Counted from the first letter of the stretch, positions 14,828-22,771 are shown. The stretch: 35,368 bases of DNA from an uncultured Eubacteriales bacterium (GCA_900322215.1 ONYW01000011.1:1-35368), one strand, 5' to 3'. The notes: generated by a model not told the origin, from the letters alone. Translations and numbers: made by a program.

Positions 14828-16204
14828 ATGGACAAAAATACAACGAAAATCGCAGTTATAGGCATGGGGCAGGGCGGTATGGTCGCCGCAATAAAACTCG
14901 CGAGCGCGGGCGCAAAAGTCACGATTTTTGAGAAAAATCCCGAAGGGGAAGTGGGCTACACCTGGCGTGACGACATCACGGCGAGCGTCTTTGACGGCTG
15001 CGGACTTCCGCGCCCGAATATGGACGTGTATATTCAAAAGACAAACTGGCTCTTCGTATCTCCCGACGAGAAGGGTGCGCTTCGCGTGCCGCCTCTCCGT
15101 CCGTTTGTCGAGATTTCTCCGAACAGGCGCAAACTCACGGAGTATTTTGCCGATTTGGCGAAGAGCGCGGGTGCGGAGATACGCTACGGCGTGAACGTCG
15201 ACAAACTCGTCGTCGTGGACGATAGAGTGATAGGCATAGAGGTGGACGGAGACTTTGCGAGGTTCGACCTCGTCATCGACGCAAGCGGTATGTACTCAAA
15301 ACTCCGCGAGCAGTTGCCCGAAAAGTTTTGCGTGCAAAAGACTCCGAGCGAGCAGGACACCATGTATGCCTACCGCGCGTTCTTTGAGAAAAACGAGGGC
15401 GAAACCTTCTTCCCGGACGTTGACAACACTATGGTGCTTCGCCACATGGACAAGGACGGCATAGGCTGGGCAAATTTGAACGAGGAGGGCAACGTCGACG
15501 TGCTCCTTTGCAATATCGCTCGCCCGCTCACGGACGAAGAGATAGAGGAGAGACTTGCCGACCTCAGGGCCATGAATCCGATTTTGTCGGACAGGAAAAT
15601 CAGCGAAAAGCGAGTGCCTTTGAGCGTAAGGGCAGGGATAGCAACTCCTGTCGCGGACGGCTACGTCGCACTCGGCGACTCCGCGTTTATGACAATCCCT
15701 ATCATGGGCAGCGGAATAGAGGCGGGCATGCACGGCGGTGCAATCTTTGCGGACTACGTCATCGCAAAGGATATTCAAAACTTTACCGCATACAACATGT
15801 GGCCGTTTTACGTCAAATATTTCAAAAAGTTCGGCGTTGGGTTCGCCTTTCTTGATATCGTCCGCCGTTATGCGCTCCGCTTCAAGGCAAAGTATATCAA
15901 CTATGCGCTGAGCGGCAAGTTTGTGACAGACGACACCTTGAAATTCATCATGCTTGACGACGAGGACTACCGCAAACCGAAATACAAATTCGGAATGTTC
16001 TCGCAGATACTTTGGAAACTCATTTTCCACCCCGGACTCAACTGCGCCGTACTTCGCATGGCAAGCGAGGGCTTGCACGCAATGAACGTGTCCAAGCGCA
16101 TTCCAAAGGAATATTCGCTCGCGAAAATCGCAAAGTGGAGCAAAAAGTATAACGCGCTTATCGCAAATTGCGAACGCAAAGCCGCAAAGAGAAATAAAAA
16201 ATAA
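14828..16204 (+). CDS. FAD-dependent oxidoreductase, geranylgeranyl-reductase-like
   Basis: A 458-residue flavoprotein with an N-terminal Rossmann FAD site (IAVIGMGQGGM, residues 8-18) and acidic E35 closing the second strand. The second FAD motif, GDSAFMTIPIMGSGIEAGMHGG, matches the geranylgeranyl reductase / UbiH-like superfamily. Members reduce isoprenoid double bonds or hydroxylate aromatic rings; the substrate here is not evident. The C-terminal ~120 residues are basic and may associate with the membrane. AAGGTG precedes ATG 14828. A long hairpin element follows 12 bases after the stop, and the next gene encodes a radical SAM protein, but the two are not obviously linked by function. Confidence 0.78.
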   Translation: MDKNTTKIAVIGMGQGGMVAAIKLASAGAKVTIFEKNPEGEVGYTWRDDITASVFDGCGLPRPNMDVYIQKTNWLFVSPDEKGALRVPPLRPFVEISPNRRKLTEYFADLAKSAGAEIRYGVNVDKLVVVDDRVIGIEVDGDFARFDLVIDASGMYSKLREQLPEKFCVQKTPSEQDTMYAYRAFFEKNEGETFFPDVDNTMVLRHMDKDGIGWANLNEEGNVDVLLCNIARPLTDEEIEERLADLRAMNPILSDRKISEKRVPLSVRAGIATPVADGYVALGDSAFMTIPIMGSGIEAGMHGGAIFADYVIAKDIQNFTAYNMWPFYVKYFKKFGVGFAFLDIVRRYALRFKAKYINYALSGKFVTDDTLKFIMLDDEDYRKPKYKFGMFSQILWKLIFHPGLNCAVLRMASEGLHAMNVSKRIPKEYSLAKIAKWSKKYNALIANCERKAAKRNKK

Positions 16205-16216
16205 TAAAAAAGGTAA

Positions 16217-16337
16217 GGCAACTCAATTTGGATGAGATGCAAGAAAGGGTGCTTTGGGCGAAAGCCAAGTGTACTTGGCGTACACGGTGCTTGAGAACAA
16301 AGCACGCTGACGACGCAGGTCGCCAAATTGTGTTGCC
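16217..16337. repeat. Long hairpin element LHE-A
   Basis: Outer arms GGCAACTCAATTTGG (16217-16231) and CCAAATTGTGTTGCC (16323-16337) pair over 15 bases with one mismatch. Inside are GTGCTTT/AAAGCAC (16249-16255 with 16299-16305) and an apical GTGTAC-ttggc-GTACAC (16269-16285). It shares GGATGAGATGC and GGTCGCC segments with LHE-D. Its orientation is opposite to the other copies relative to the upstream gene, and its right end lies 8 bases before the next ATG. Confidence 0.85.
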
Positions 16338-16345
16338 GTAAAGAT

Positions 16346-17182
16346 ATGTATAGAATTGCAAGAGTTGGCCTACATCATTTTGAAGAACCGTGCCTTTCAG
16401 GGAATAATGGAAGTGGCACGATTTTCTTTTCCGGCTGTAATCTAAGGTGTTTGTTTTGTCAAAACTACGAGATTTCTCACGAGGGGAAAGGGCTTGAAGT
16501 GAGCGAGGAAGAACTCGTCTCTTGCATGCGCTATCTTGAAGATTCGGGCGCGCACAATATAAATCTCGTCACCCCGTCAAACTATACAAATTTGCTCGTA
16601 TCGACGCTTAAAAAGGCAAAACAAACGGTTAAACTGCCGATTGTGTGGAATAGTAGCGGGTATGAGACGGTTGCAAATCTCAAAAAGTTGGAGGGACTCG
16701 TCGACGTTTATTTGCCCGATTTCAAGTATAGCGACGACGCGCTTGCCTGGGAGTATTCGCACGCAAAAGGCTATTTTGACGTCGCAAGAGAGGCGATAGC
16801 CGAGATGCGGAGACAACAGCCGCATGACGTCTTTGACAAGGCGGGTATTATGCAAAAGGGCGTGATCGTCCGTCACCTCGTTTTGCCTGCCGCTCTCGAA
16901 AATACGAGAGGAGTGTTGAGTGCCATTGCAAGGATAGACAAAGATATGTTCGTCAGCCTTATGGGGCAGTATTTCCCGACGCCTGCCGTGCAGGGCCATA
17001 GCGTGCTTTCCCGCAGGCTTACGGAGGAGGAGTACGATGCGGCGACGGAAATGTTTTTTGACGCAGGACTCAAAAACGGCTTCTCGCAAGACCTCGATTC
17101 CGCAACCGAGGAGTACGTCCCGAATTTCGACCTCGATGTGCTGAAAAAGATAATCAAAGATAATATGCAATTTGTATTGTAA
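16346..17182 (+). CDS. PflX-like radical SAM protein (pyruvate-formate-lyase-activase-related)
   Basis: A 278-residue radical SAM enzyme of the PflX/COG1313 group. FFSGCNLRCLFCQN holds the CX3CX2C cluster ligands C31, C35 and C38, which would bind a 4Fe-4S cluster and S-adenosylmethionine. The segment LHHFEEPCLSGNNGSGT is typical of the group. Relatives usually begin with a further ~25-residue cysteine-rich stretch (CxxCPRxC), which is absent. Upstream in frame lies only the arm of the long hairpin element 16217-16337, so the 5' end may have been replaced by it. I prefer ATG 16346 over TTG 16328, which sits in the hairpin arm; neither has a strong ribosome binding site. The protein it activates or modifies is unknown. 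Confidence 0.8.
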   Translation: MYRIARVGLHHFEEPCLSGNNGSGTIFFSGCNLRCLFCQNYEISHEGKGLEVSEEELVSCMRYLEDSGAHNINLVTPSNYTNLLVSTLKKAKQTVKLPIVWNSSGYETVANLKKLEGLVDVYLPDFKYSDDALAWEYSHAKGYFDVAREAIAEMRRQQPHDVFDKAGIMQKGVIVRHLVLPAALENTRGVLSAIARIDKDMFVSLMGQYFPTPAVQGHSVLSRRLTEEEYDAATEMFFDAGLKNGFSQDLDSATEEYVPNFDLDVLKKIIKDNMQFVL

Positions 17183-17205
17183 TTCGCATATGTATCTGCT
17201 ATAAT
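17177..17205 (+). promoter_or_regulatory. Promoter of the acyltransferase gene
   Basis: TTGTAA (17177-17182, overlapping the stop of the radical SAM gene), 17 bases, TATAAT (17200-17205). Confidence 0.72.
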
Positions 17206-17228
17206 CCCATTGACGGCAGAGGCGCTAT

Positions 17229-18269
17229 ATGACGTTCGTCTGTCAGTGTGATATGGGAAGAGAGAGAAAATCAAATTTTGAGCTATTGAGAATTATCTCC
17301 ATGCTTATGATTGTCATGCATCACCTTGCAGTACACGGCGGAGCCGTAGTCACGGACGCTTCTCCGGCATTCAGTGTGGCAGTCTTGCACTTTTTTGACC
17401 TTGGCGGAAAACTTGCCGTCAATGCATTTGTGCTTATTAGCGGGTATTTTCTTGTTAAGTCAAAATTTAAGCCTGAAAAGTTGTTCGCACTTATTGTTGA
17501 AATATTTATCTACTCAACAACCATCTATTTTATATTTGTATCACTTGGGAAAGTAAAATTCGAGTGGAAAGCACTAGTGTATTCGTTTTTGCCGCTTAGC
17601 ACAAACGGGTACTGGTTTATGACTTGCTATGTGCTTATGTATCTTGTTTCTCCGCTTGTAAACATAGTGTTAAGGCATTCGACACAGAAGATGCATATAG
17701 CACTCATTCTCATAATGTTTTTTATTTGTTCGATAGTCCCATTGTATTCAGATCATATTCTTTCAGACACGGCTTGGTTTATATTTTTGTATGTAACGGC
17801 GGCATATATCGCACTCTATCCACAAGTATTTGAAAAAAAGTGGGTGTTTGTAGTCGCGTCGACCGCACTGTATCTTGTTATTGTGCTTTTCAAACTATTT
17901 GTACATGTCAGCCTTGATAAAATGGATAATCCGATTTGCTATTTGTGCTCGGTCAGCATGTTTATTATGTTTAAAAACATGAAAATAAAGTTCAACTCAA
18001 TCATAAACTTTGTATCGTCCGCCACGCTTGGAGTATACCTTATTCACGACAACAACTATATCCGTCCGTTCATTTGGCACGATGTGTTCAAAATAGGGGA
18101 GATGTTCAAGTCGAACGACTTTTGGTGGAAGGCGATTTTTGTTGTGATTATCGTGTTTATTGCCGGCGTTGTCATCGACGTATTAAGAAGATTGATTTTG
18201 AAGTTTTTTGACCTGTTTGTCGACTACAATATACTCTCGAAAAAACAGGGGAATTTCTTGCATCTATAA
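17229..18269 (+). CDS. Acyltransferase-3 family membrane protein
   Basis: A 346-residue integral membrane protein with about ten transmembrane helices. The N-terminal SNFELLRIISMLMIVMHH carries the catalytic-type histidine region of the acyltransferase-3 family (OafA/WecH-like), which O-acetylates or otherwise acylates surface sugars, peptidoglycan or teichoic acids. ATG 17229 has AGAGG six bases upstream; ATG 17253 (MGRERKSNF) is a possible alternative closer to the usual family start. The gene is visibly more AT-rich, with more ATA, TTT and GTA codons than its neighbours, consistent with horizontal transfer. The substrate is unknown. No terminator is obvious directly after it. Confidence 0.82.
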   Translation: MTFVCQCDMGRERKSNFELLRIISMLMIVMHHLAVHGGAVVTDASPAFSVAVLHFFDLGGKLAVNAFVLISGYFLVKSKFKPEKLFALIVEIFIYSTTIYFIFVSLGKVKFEWKALVYSFLPLSTNGYWFMTCYVLMYLVSPLVNIVLRHSTQKMHIALILIMFFICSIVPLYSDHILSDTAWFIFLYVTAAYIALYPQVFEKKWVFVVASTALYLVIVLFKLFVHVSLDKMDNPICYLCSVSMFIMFKNMKIKFNSIINFVSSATLGVYLIHDNNYIRPFIWHDVFKIGEMFKSNDFWWKAIFVVIIVFIAGVVIDVLRRLILKFFDLFVDYNILSKKQGNFLHL

Positions 18270-18321
18270 TACTGTATATTATATGTTATAGTTTTAATGA
18301 ATACAGCATTTTGTTGCGCTC

Positions 18322-18340
18322 AGAATACTTATTGTATTCT
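18322..18340. repeat. Short perfect inverted repeat upstream of the uracil operon leader
   Basis: AGAATAC-ttatt-GTATTCT forms a 7-bp stem with no following T-run. Its place about 25 bases before a candidate -35 box makes it a possible operator. Confidence 0.4.
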
Positions 18341-18364
18341 ACGGAAGAAAATTGTCGAAAACTA

Positions 18365-18393
18365 TTGCTAATTTTCAAATGTTATGGTAGTAT
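18365..18393 (+). promoter_or_regulatory. Candidate promoter of the uracil permease leader
   Basis: TTGCTA (18365-18370), 17 bases, TAGTAT (18388-18393); TATAAA at 18391 is an overlapping alternative. A hairpin TGTGAG/CTCACA (18405-18422) follows in the leader. The boxes are only partial matches. Confidence 0.4.
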
Positions 18394-18437
18394 AAATCGA
18401 AAATTGTGAGCAAAAGTCTCACAGGCAGGACAAAAAT

Positions 18438-18554
18438 ATGAAGAATGCTGTTTCTGTAAAGTTTGAAAATCACGCAATAATCGCACAGTACGGTGCGAGC
18501 GAGATTTTGTTCTCCATTTCTTGCCAACTTTCAGCATCTAACTTTCTCAATTGA
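18438..18554 (+). CDS. Possible 38-aa leader ORF before the uracil permease
   Basis: ATG 18438 is preceded by GCAGGAC and opens a 38-codon frame (starting MKNAVSVKFENHAIIAQYGA) that stops at TGA 18552-18554, exactly where the terminator stem begins. Inside it TCGCAC/GTGCGA (about 18481-18498) forms a hairpin. This geometry is what a translation-coupled attenuator would show, but the peptide has no run of a regulatory amino acid. It may be a chance ORF or the remnant of a gene. Confidence 0.35.
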   Translation: MKNAVSVKFENHAIIAQYGASEILFSISCQLSASNFLN

Positions 18555-18582
18555 AGAAGTCCCTCTTTGGACTTCTTTTTTT
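18554..18582 (+). terminator. Terminator in the leader of the uracil permease gene (candidate attenuator)
   Basis: Stem AAGAAGTCC (18554-18562), loop CTCTTT and partner GGACTTCTT (18569-18577) followed by a T-run. It lies about 65 bases upstream of the permease start, and no good promoter is visible between. Expression of the permease therefore probably requires readthrough of this hairpin. No PyrR-binding consensus or purine riboswitch core was recognised. Confidence 0.8.
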
Positions 18583-18645
18583 GAGCAAAAAATGCCACAA
18601 AAGTCAACAAACAAATTTAAATATATTACATAGGAGTGAAATCGT

Positions 18646-20184
18646 ATGAACAATCAACTTATCTACAACGTTGAAGACAGACCGAAGTTCTCAAAACTCT
18701 TGGTCTTCGCGATTCAACAAGTTCTCGCTGTTATGGCGGCAACAATCGCAGTTCCTACAATCATCGGCTTGCCAACGCAAATCCCTGCGGCAATTCTCGG
18801 CGCCGGCGTCGGAACGATCGTGTATTTGCTTTTTACAAAATTCAAGAGCCCGGTCATTATTTCGAGTTCGTTTGCATTCCTTGACGCATTGTTTGTCGCG
18901 GTCGCGTTCGGATATCTCGGAATCATCGTCGGTGCGATTTTTGCAGGTCTTGTGTATGTTGTCATCGCACTCATCATTCACTTTGCAGGCACGAAATGGG
19001 TTTCAAAACTCATGCCTCCCGTCATCATCGGACCGACCGTCGCACTCATCGGTTTGAGCCTTGCGGGTGCTGCAATGGGCGACATCACAACGGCAACGGG
19101 TTCCGTGCTCAACCATAGCTACAACTTGGTCGCACTCCTTTGCGGTCTCGTCACGTTCATCACGGTTGTCATCTGCTCTTGCCAAAAGAGATTCAAGAGC
19201 ATGAAACTCATTCCGTTCATCATCGGTATCGGTGCAGGTTACCTCTGCGCATCTATCTTCTCGGCGTTCGGTTATGGTCTTGACGTTGACTACCTCAAGA
19301 TAATCAACTGGCAACCGCTCGTTTCCAACTTTGTTGACGCAAACGGCAACTTCACAGGCATCACGGCATTCCTTGACTATCCGCGTTTCGCACTCGTTGA
19401 AGGCATCAGAGAAATCGCGGACGGCAGAGTTCTTCTCACGGGCGCAGGCGTCGGTGAAATCGCACTCGCATTCATTCCGATCGCACTCGTCGTCTTTGCG
19501 GAGCATATCGCAGACCACAAGAACCTCGGTTCTATCATCAACCGTGACCTCGTCGAAGGCGAGCCCGGTCTTGAAAGAACGCTCCTTGGTGACGGCGTCG
19601 GCTCTATCGCAGGTACAGTCTTCGGTATCTGCCCGAACACAACTTACGGCGAGTCCGTCGGTTGCGTCGCTATCACAAAGAACGCGTCTGTCTCCACGAT
19701 CTTCACGGCGGCTATCATGTGCATCGTGCTCAGCTTCATAAGCCCGATCATGAGACTCCTTCAAACGATTCCGAACTGCGTTATGGGCGGCGTTTGCTTG
19801 ACGCTCTACGGCTTCATCGCAGTCAGCGGTCTCAAGATGTTCAAAGAAGTTGACCTCAACGAAAACAAGAACCTCTTCACGGTCTCCGCAATCCTCATCG
19901 CAGGTATCGGCGGTCTCGCTATCAGAATCCCGTATCACGCGACGGAAGGCGTCGTTGACAAAGTCATCACGATCACATCAATCGCAACCGCACTTGTCCT
20001 CGGCATCTGCACATACGCAATCATCAACGCACTCGAAAAGAGAGAAGGCAAAGACGAAGAAGGCGAACCGGAAAGCCTCGTCGTCGGCGCAGTCGCTCCG
20101 GACGCAACTTATGAAGTCGGCAAATCCGTCGTCAAAGATGACGCACAAGAAGAGCCTGCGGAAGAAGCTCCGGTCGAAGAATAA
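18646..20184 (+). CDS. uraA: Uracil/xanthine permease (NCS2 family)
   Basis: A 512-residue inner membrane transporter with about 14 hydrophobic segments, of the nucleobase:cation symporter-2 family. Diagnostic stretches are the FAEHIADHKNLGSI segment and GLERTLLGDGVGS followed by PNTTYGES, which carry the substrate-binding glutamates of the UraA/UapA fold. Uracil is the most likely substrate because upp follows 67 bases downstream; xanthine cannot be excluded. The last ~45 residues form an acidic hydrophilic tail (ending EEPAEEAPVEE), which the family normally lacks. TAGGAG (18631-18636) precedes ATG 18646. Transcription probably passes a terminator in the leader. Confidence 0.9.
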   Translation: MNNQLIYNVEDRPKFSKLLVFAIQQVLAVMAATIAVPTIIGLPTQIPAAILGAGVGTIVYLLFTKFKSPVIISSSFAFLDALFVAVAFGYLGIIVGAIFAGLVYVVIALIIHFAGTKWVSKLMPPVIIGPTVALIGLSLAGAAMGDITTATGSVLNHSYNLVALLCGLVTFITVVICSCQKRFKSMKLIPFIIGIGAGYLCASIFSAFGYGLDVDYLKIINWQPLVSNFVDANGNFTGITAFLDYPRFALVEGIREIADGRVLLTGAGVGEIALAFIPIALVVFAEHIADHKNLGSIINRDLVEGEPGLERTLLGDGVGSIAGTVFGICPNTTYGESVGCVAITKNASVSTIFTAAIMCIVLSFISPIMRLLQTIPNCVMGGVCLTLYGFIAVSGLKMFKEVDLNENKNLFTVSAILIAGIGGLAIRIPYHATEGVVDKVITITSIATALVLGICTYAIINALEKREGKDEEGEPESLVVGAVAPDATYEVGKSVVKDDAQEEPAEEAPVEE

Positions 20185-20206
20185 CAAACAAAAACAAAGC
20201 AAAACG

Positions 20207-20233
20207 GCAAGGGCAGTCTTTGACTGCTCTTGC
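20207..20233 (+). promoter_or_regulatory. Intercistronic hairpin between uracil permease and upp
   Basis: A 12-bp stem (GCAAGGGCAGTC, 20207-20218; partner 20222-20233, one G:T pair) with a three-base loop and no T-run. It is more likely an RNA processing or stability element than a terminator, lying just before the upp ribosome binding site AGAGG (20242-20246). Confidence 0.6.
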
Positions 20234-20251
20234 AATGTATAAGAGGTAATT

Positions 20252-20890
20252 ATGAAAAGCTATCCAAACGTAACAATATTTGATCATCCGCTCATCAGAC
20301 ACAAAGTCGCTATCCTTCGCGACAAGAACACGGGTATGAAAGAGTTTAGAGAACTCGTTGAAGAAATCACAACTCTCATGGTGTACGAAGCGTTTAAGGA
20401 CGTTCCGACCAAGAAAGTTATGGTGGAAACTCCGCTCGAAACTTGCGAACAAACGATGGTTGCAGACGGCGTTGTTACAATCGTTCCCGTCCTCCGCGCA
20501 GGTCTCGGTATGGTGAACGGCGTTCACAATCTTTTCCCAACGGCAAGAGTCGGTCATATCGGTATGTACAGAGACGAAGAAACTTGCGAACCACACGAGT
20601 ATTACTGCAAGCTTCCAAACAGAACGGATGATACAGTCGCAATCGTCCTCGACCCAATGCTCGCAACAGGCGGCAGCGCAGTCGCGGCGATCGATCTTTT
20701 GAAGCAAAAGGGATACACAAATATCCGCCTTATGAACATCATTGCGGCACCAAAGGGCGTAGAAGTCGTGACAAAGGCTCACCCGGACGTCAAGATCTAC
20801 ATCTCCACGCTCGATAGAGAACTCAATGAGCATAGCTACATTTTGCCGGGGCTGGGCGATGCCGGCGACCGCCTCTTCGGCACCAAATAA
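20252..20890 (+). CDS. upp: Uracil phosphoribosyltransferase
   Basis: A 212-residue cytosolic enzyme converting uracil and PRPP to UMP and pyrophosphate, the pyrimidine salvage step. Length and sequence match the family throughout. The PRPP-binding loop is IVLDPMLATGGSA (about residues 130-142), the VLRAGLGMVNG segment is the second substrate contact, and the C-terminal GLGDAGDRLFGTK forms the uracil-binding end. It shares a transcript with the permease upstream, coupling uptake to trapping as UMP. AGAGG precedes ATG 20252. The TAA is directly adjoined, and partly overlapped, by the arm of the long hairpin element 20889-21007. Confidence 0.97.
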   Translation: MKSYPNVTIFDHPLIRHKVAILRDKNTGMKEFRELVEEITTLMVYEAFKDVPTKKVMVETPLETCEQTMVADGVVTIVPVLRAGLGMVNGVHNLFPTARVGHIGMYRDEETCEPHEYYCKLPNRTDDTVAIVLDPMLATGGSAVAAIDLLKQKGYTNIRLMNIIAAPKGVEVVTKAHPDVKIYISTLDRELNEHSYILPGLGDAGDRLFGTK

Positions 20891-21007
20891 TCGGCGCTAT
20901 TTAGCGAATAACTTTGTCAAACCCCTCTTGCGATGCGGTTATGTACGTCAGTACACGCCCTTTCGCAAGAGGGGTTTTCCTTGTTCTTCATCTAAATATC
21001 GCCGATT
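20889..21007. repeat. Long hairpin element LHE-B
   Basis: Outer arms AATCGGCGCTATTTAG (20889-20904) and CTAAATATCGCCGATT (20992-21007) pair over 16 bases with a single C/A mismatch. An inner 15-bp perfect stem joins 20919-20933 to 20963-20977, and the tip is TGTAC-gtca-GTACA (20942-20955). The left arm starts inside the TAA of upp. It may act as the terminator of the uracil operon, since the inner stem is followed by TTTTCC. Confidence 0.9.
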
Positions 21008-21409
21008 CTTTGGCGCCGAAGTACCCAAACTCTAGTTCGAAGATTGAATTGGAGTCGCAGTGGCGACGACCGCGTGAGTGTGCCCCGACTGATATGCAGT
21101 ACGCCTCGACGGCGAGGCTCCGTTCTTTTTCGCCCAAAGAGGCGTGGCATAATGAGAGCACGATACTTTTGAGGGCACCGACGGGTCTTCCCGGAGCGGG
21201 TATAAAGTCTTGCAGAGAATAGCAAGGTCAAAATGCGACAATATTGTTTTTCATAAACTAAGCATTTTGACTTGTGTTCGGCTATTGCGCGGTGGGAAGA
21301 ACCATACGAAGGAGATGGGAAAACTTTATTTAAGGTTAAACAACAGAACTAAATGTAATAGCGAATAAAAAACACAACCAACAAGCGAGTTGGCGAGAAA
21401 ACTGAGTTA
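21008..21409. other. Non-coding stretch
   Basis: No gene is supported; the short frames here have no ribosome binding site. One inverted repeat stands out: GTCAAAATGC (21227-21236) with GCATTTTGAC (21262-21271), 10 bp and a 25-base loop. The rest looks like decayed intergenic repeat sequence. Confidence 0.5.
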
Positions 21410-21438
21410 TTGCTTTATTTCGCAGGGTTGTGTACAAT
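21410..21438 (+). promoter_or_regulatory. Promoter of the XRE/TPR regulator
   Basis: TTGCTT (21410-21415), 17 bases, TACAAT (21433-21438). CGGAGGA precedes ATG 21476. Confidence 0.65.
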
Positions 21439-21475
21439 ATAGGCAGAAACAAAGGGTACCCGTTCGGAGGACATT

Positions 21476-22522
21476 ATGGAAATAGGAAACAAAATAAAAC
21501 AATTGAGACTCAAAGTCAGTCTCACACAAGAGCAACTTGCGGACAGACTTGGCATAAGCCCGCAGTCTGTTTCTAAGTGGGAGAACTCGGTGTCTATGCC
21601 CGACATTACGCTGCTCCCCGAGATAGCGGAGATCTTTGGCGTAACGATAGACGAACTCTTTGACCTGACTGTCGAGCAAAAATTCAGCCGAATAGAGAAT
21701 CGCATGGACATCGAAGAAAGCCTCTCGTCCGACGTATTTTGGGAATACGAGGAGTTTTTGAAAGCGCAACTCAAAGTGGAGAAGTACAAGCTGCAGGCGA
21801 CGTCGCTCCTTGCAAACCTGTATCATCACCGTATGACGTCGGACGCAAAAGAGGTGAGCAAGTACGCAAGAGAGTCAATTCGTCTTGCGCCTGACGTCAA
21901 GGACTGTCAGTGGCTTCTTAATATGGCAGAAGGGCAGACCTGCTGGGATTGGAACATCTCAAACCACGCAAAACTCATAGAGTTTTATAAGGAGATTATC
22001 GCAAACGACAAAAAGGAGCCAAAAACTCCTATGCCATACTACGATCTCATCGACAACCTGCTTGCGGACAACCGTGTGGACGAAGCGGAAAAGTATGTGG
22101 GCGAAGTTGCAAAACTCCCTGCAACAAAACCTGTGCTTGTTGAGGTCTACAAGGCATATATCGCTCTCGGCAGACACGACGTCAAAACAGCCGACGCGAT
22201 TATGGAAAAGCTCGTGAGCGACAATCCGACCAACTGCGACGCGCTCTTTGAAACGGCACAATACTACGCCAGACAGTGCAAATACGAAAAGGCAATCGAG
22301 TTTTACAATCGCTCATTCGAGAGCGAACCAAAGAAACCGAGATTTATCGACGCACCGCAGGCGATCTCCATAATATACGAGATTATGGGCGACTATGAAA
22401 ACGCCGCCAAGGCAAACGAACGCGTGATACGGTGCTTAAAGGAAGAGTGGGGCATGACAGAGGAAGTGGAACTTAGAGATGCCGAAAATGAGCTTGACCG
22501 ATTGAAAAACCGCGCTATTTAG
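21476..22522 (+). CDS. XRE-family transcriptional regulator with TPR-like C-terminus
   Basis: A 348-residue protein. Residues about 5-62 are a Cro/C1-type helix-turn-helix (LTQEQLADRLGISPQSVSKW is the recognition unit). From about residue 85 to the end there are repeated helical pairs of TPR type, for example ALFETAQYYARQCKYEKAIE. This layout is common in Firmicutes regulators that sense peptides or partner proteins through the TPR part; the ligand is unknown. The stop codon and the last codons (KNRAI) are supplied by the left arm of long hairpin element LHE-C, so the present C-terminus may have been created by its insertion. CGGAGGA precedes ATG 21476. Monocistronic. Confidence 0.85.
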   Translation: MEIGNKIKQLRLKVSLTQEQLADRLGISPQSVSKWENSVSMPDITLLPEIAEIFGVTIDELFDLTVEQKFSRIENRMDIEESLSSDVFWEYEEFLKAQLKVEKYKLQATSLLANLYHHRMTSDAKEVSKYARESIRLAPDVKDCQWLLNMAEGQTCWDWNISNHAKLIEFYKEIIANDKKEPKTPMPYYDLIDNLLADNRVDEAEKYVGEVAKLPATKPVLVEVYKAYIALGRHDVKTADAIMEKLVSDNPTNCDALFETAQYYARQCKYEKAIEFYNRSFESEPKKPRFIDAPQAISIIYEIMGDYENAAKANERVIRCLKEEWGMTEEVELRDAENELDRLKNRAI

Positions 22523-22629
22523 CGCCTAACTTTGTCAAACCCCATCTTCCCGACCTCATGTACGTCGTGTACATTAGGGCTCGTGAAGATGGGGTTTTCC
22601 TTGTTATGCATCTAAATATCGCGGTTTTT
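22505..22629. repeat. Long hairpin element LHE-C
   Basis: Outer arms AAAAACCGCGCTATTTAG (22505-22522) and CTAAATATCGCGGTTTTT (22612-22629) pair over 18 bases with one C/A mismatch. The inner stem is AAACCCCATCTTC (22537-22549) with 22585-22597, and the tip ATGTAC-gtcgt-GTACAT (22558-22574). The left arm encodes the last five amino acids and the TAG of the regulator upstream. Confidence 0.92.
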
Positions 22630-22771
22630 ATGAAGCAACAAAATAATGAAGACACGAAGTGTCCGCGCCTTCCTGACAAAGGGGATTTTCCTTGTTATGC
22701 ATCTAAATATCGCGGTTTTTATGTAGCAACAAAATAATGAAGACACGAAGTGTCCGCGCCGTCGTGACAAA
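22591..22771. repeat. Tandem duplication of the LHE-C right arm
   Basis: Two direct copies, period about 90-91 bases: 22591-22680 and 22681-22771. They differ at only a few positions and by one inserted A. Each carries the right arm of the element (GCATCTAAATATCGCGG) and a GACACGAAGTGTC palindrome. Confidence 0.88.

Noticed and set aside
18391-18645. A purine riboswitch or PyrR-type attenuator in the uracil permease leader
   Set aside because: Neither the purine riboswitch junction nor the PyrR-binding loop consensus could be found; only an unspecific terminator-bearing leader is claimed.
19003-19938. A 311-codon antisense frame within the uracil permease gene
   Set aside because: Its Asp/Glu/Arg/Cys-rich composition is typical of a frame shadow of a GC-ending membrane protein gene; no start signals.
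20992-21231. A 79-codon basic ORF on the minus strand after upp
   Set aside because: It begins inside the arm of the long hairpin element, has no ribosome binding site, and its Arg-rich composition is typical of intergenic repeat sequence.
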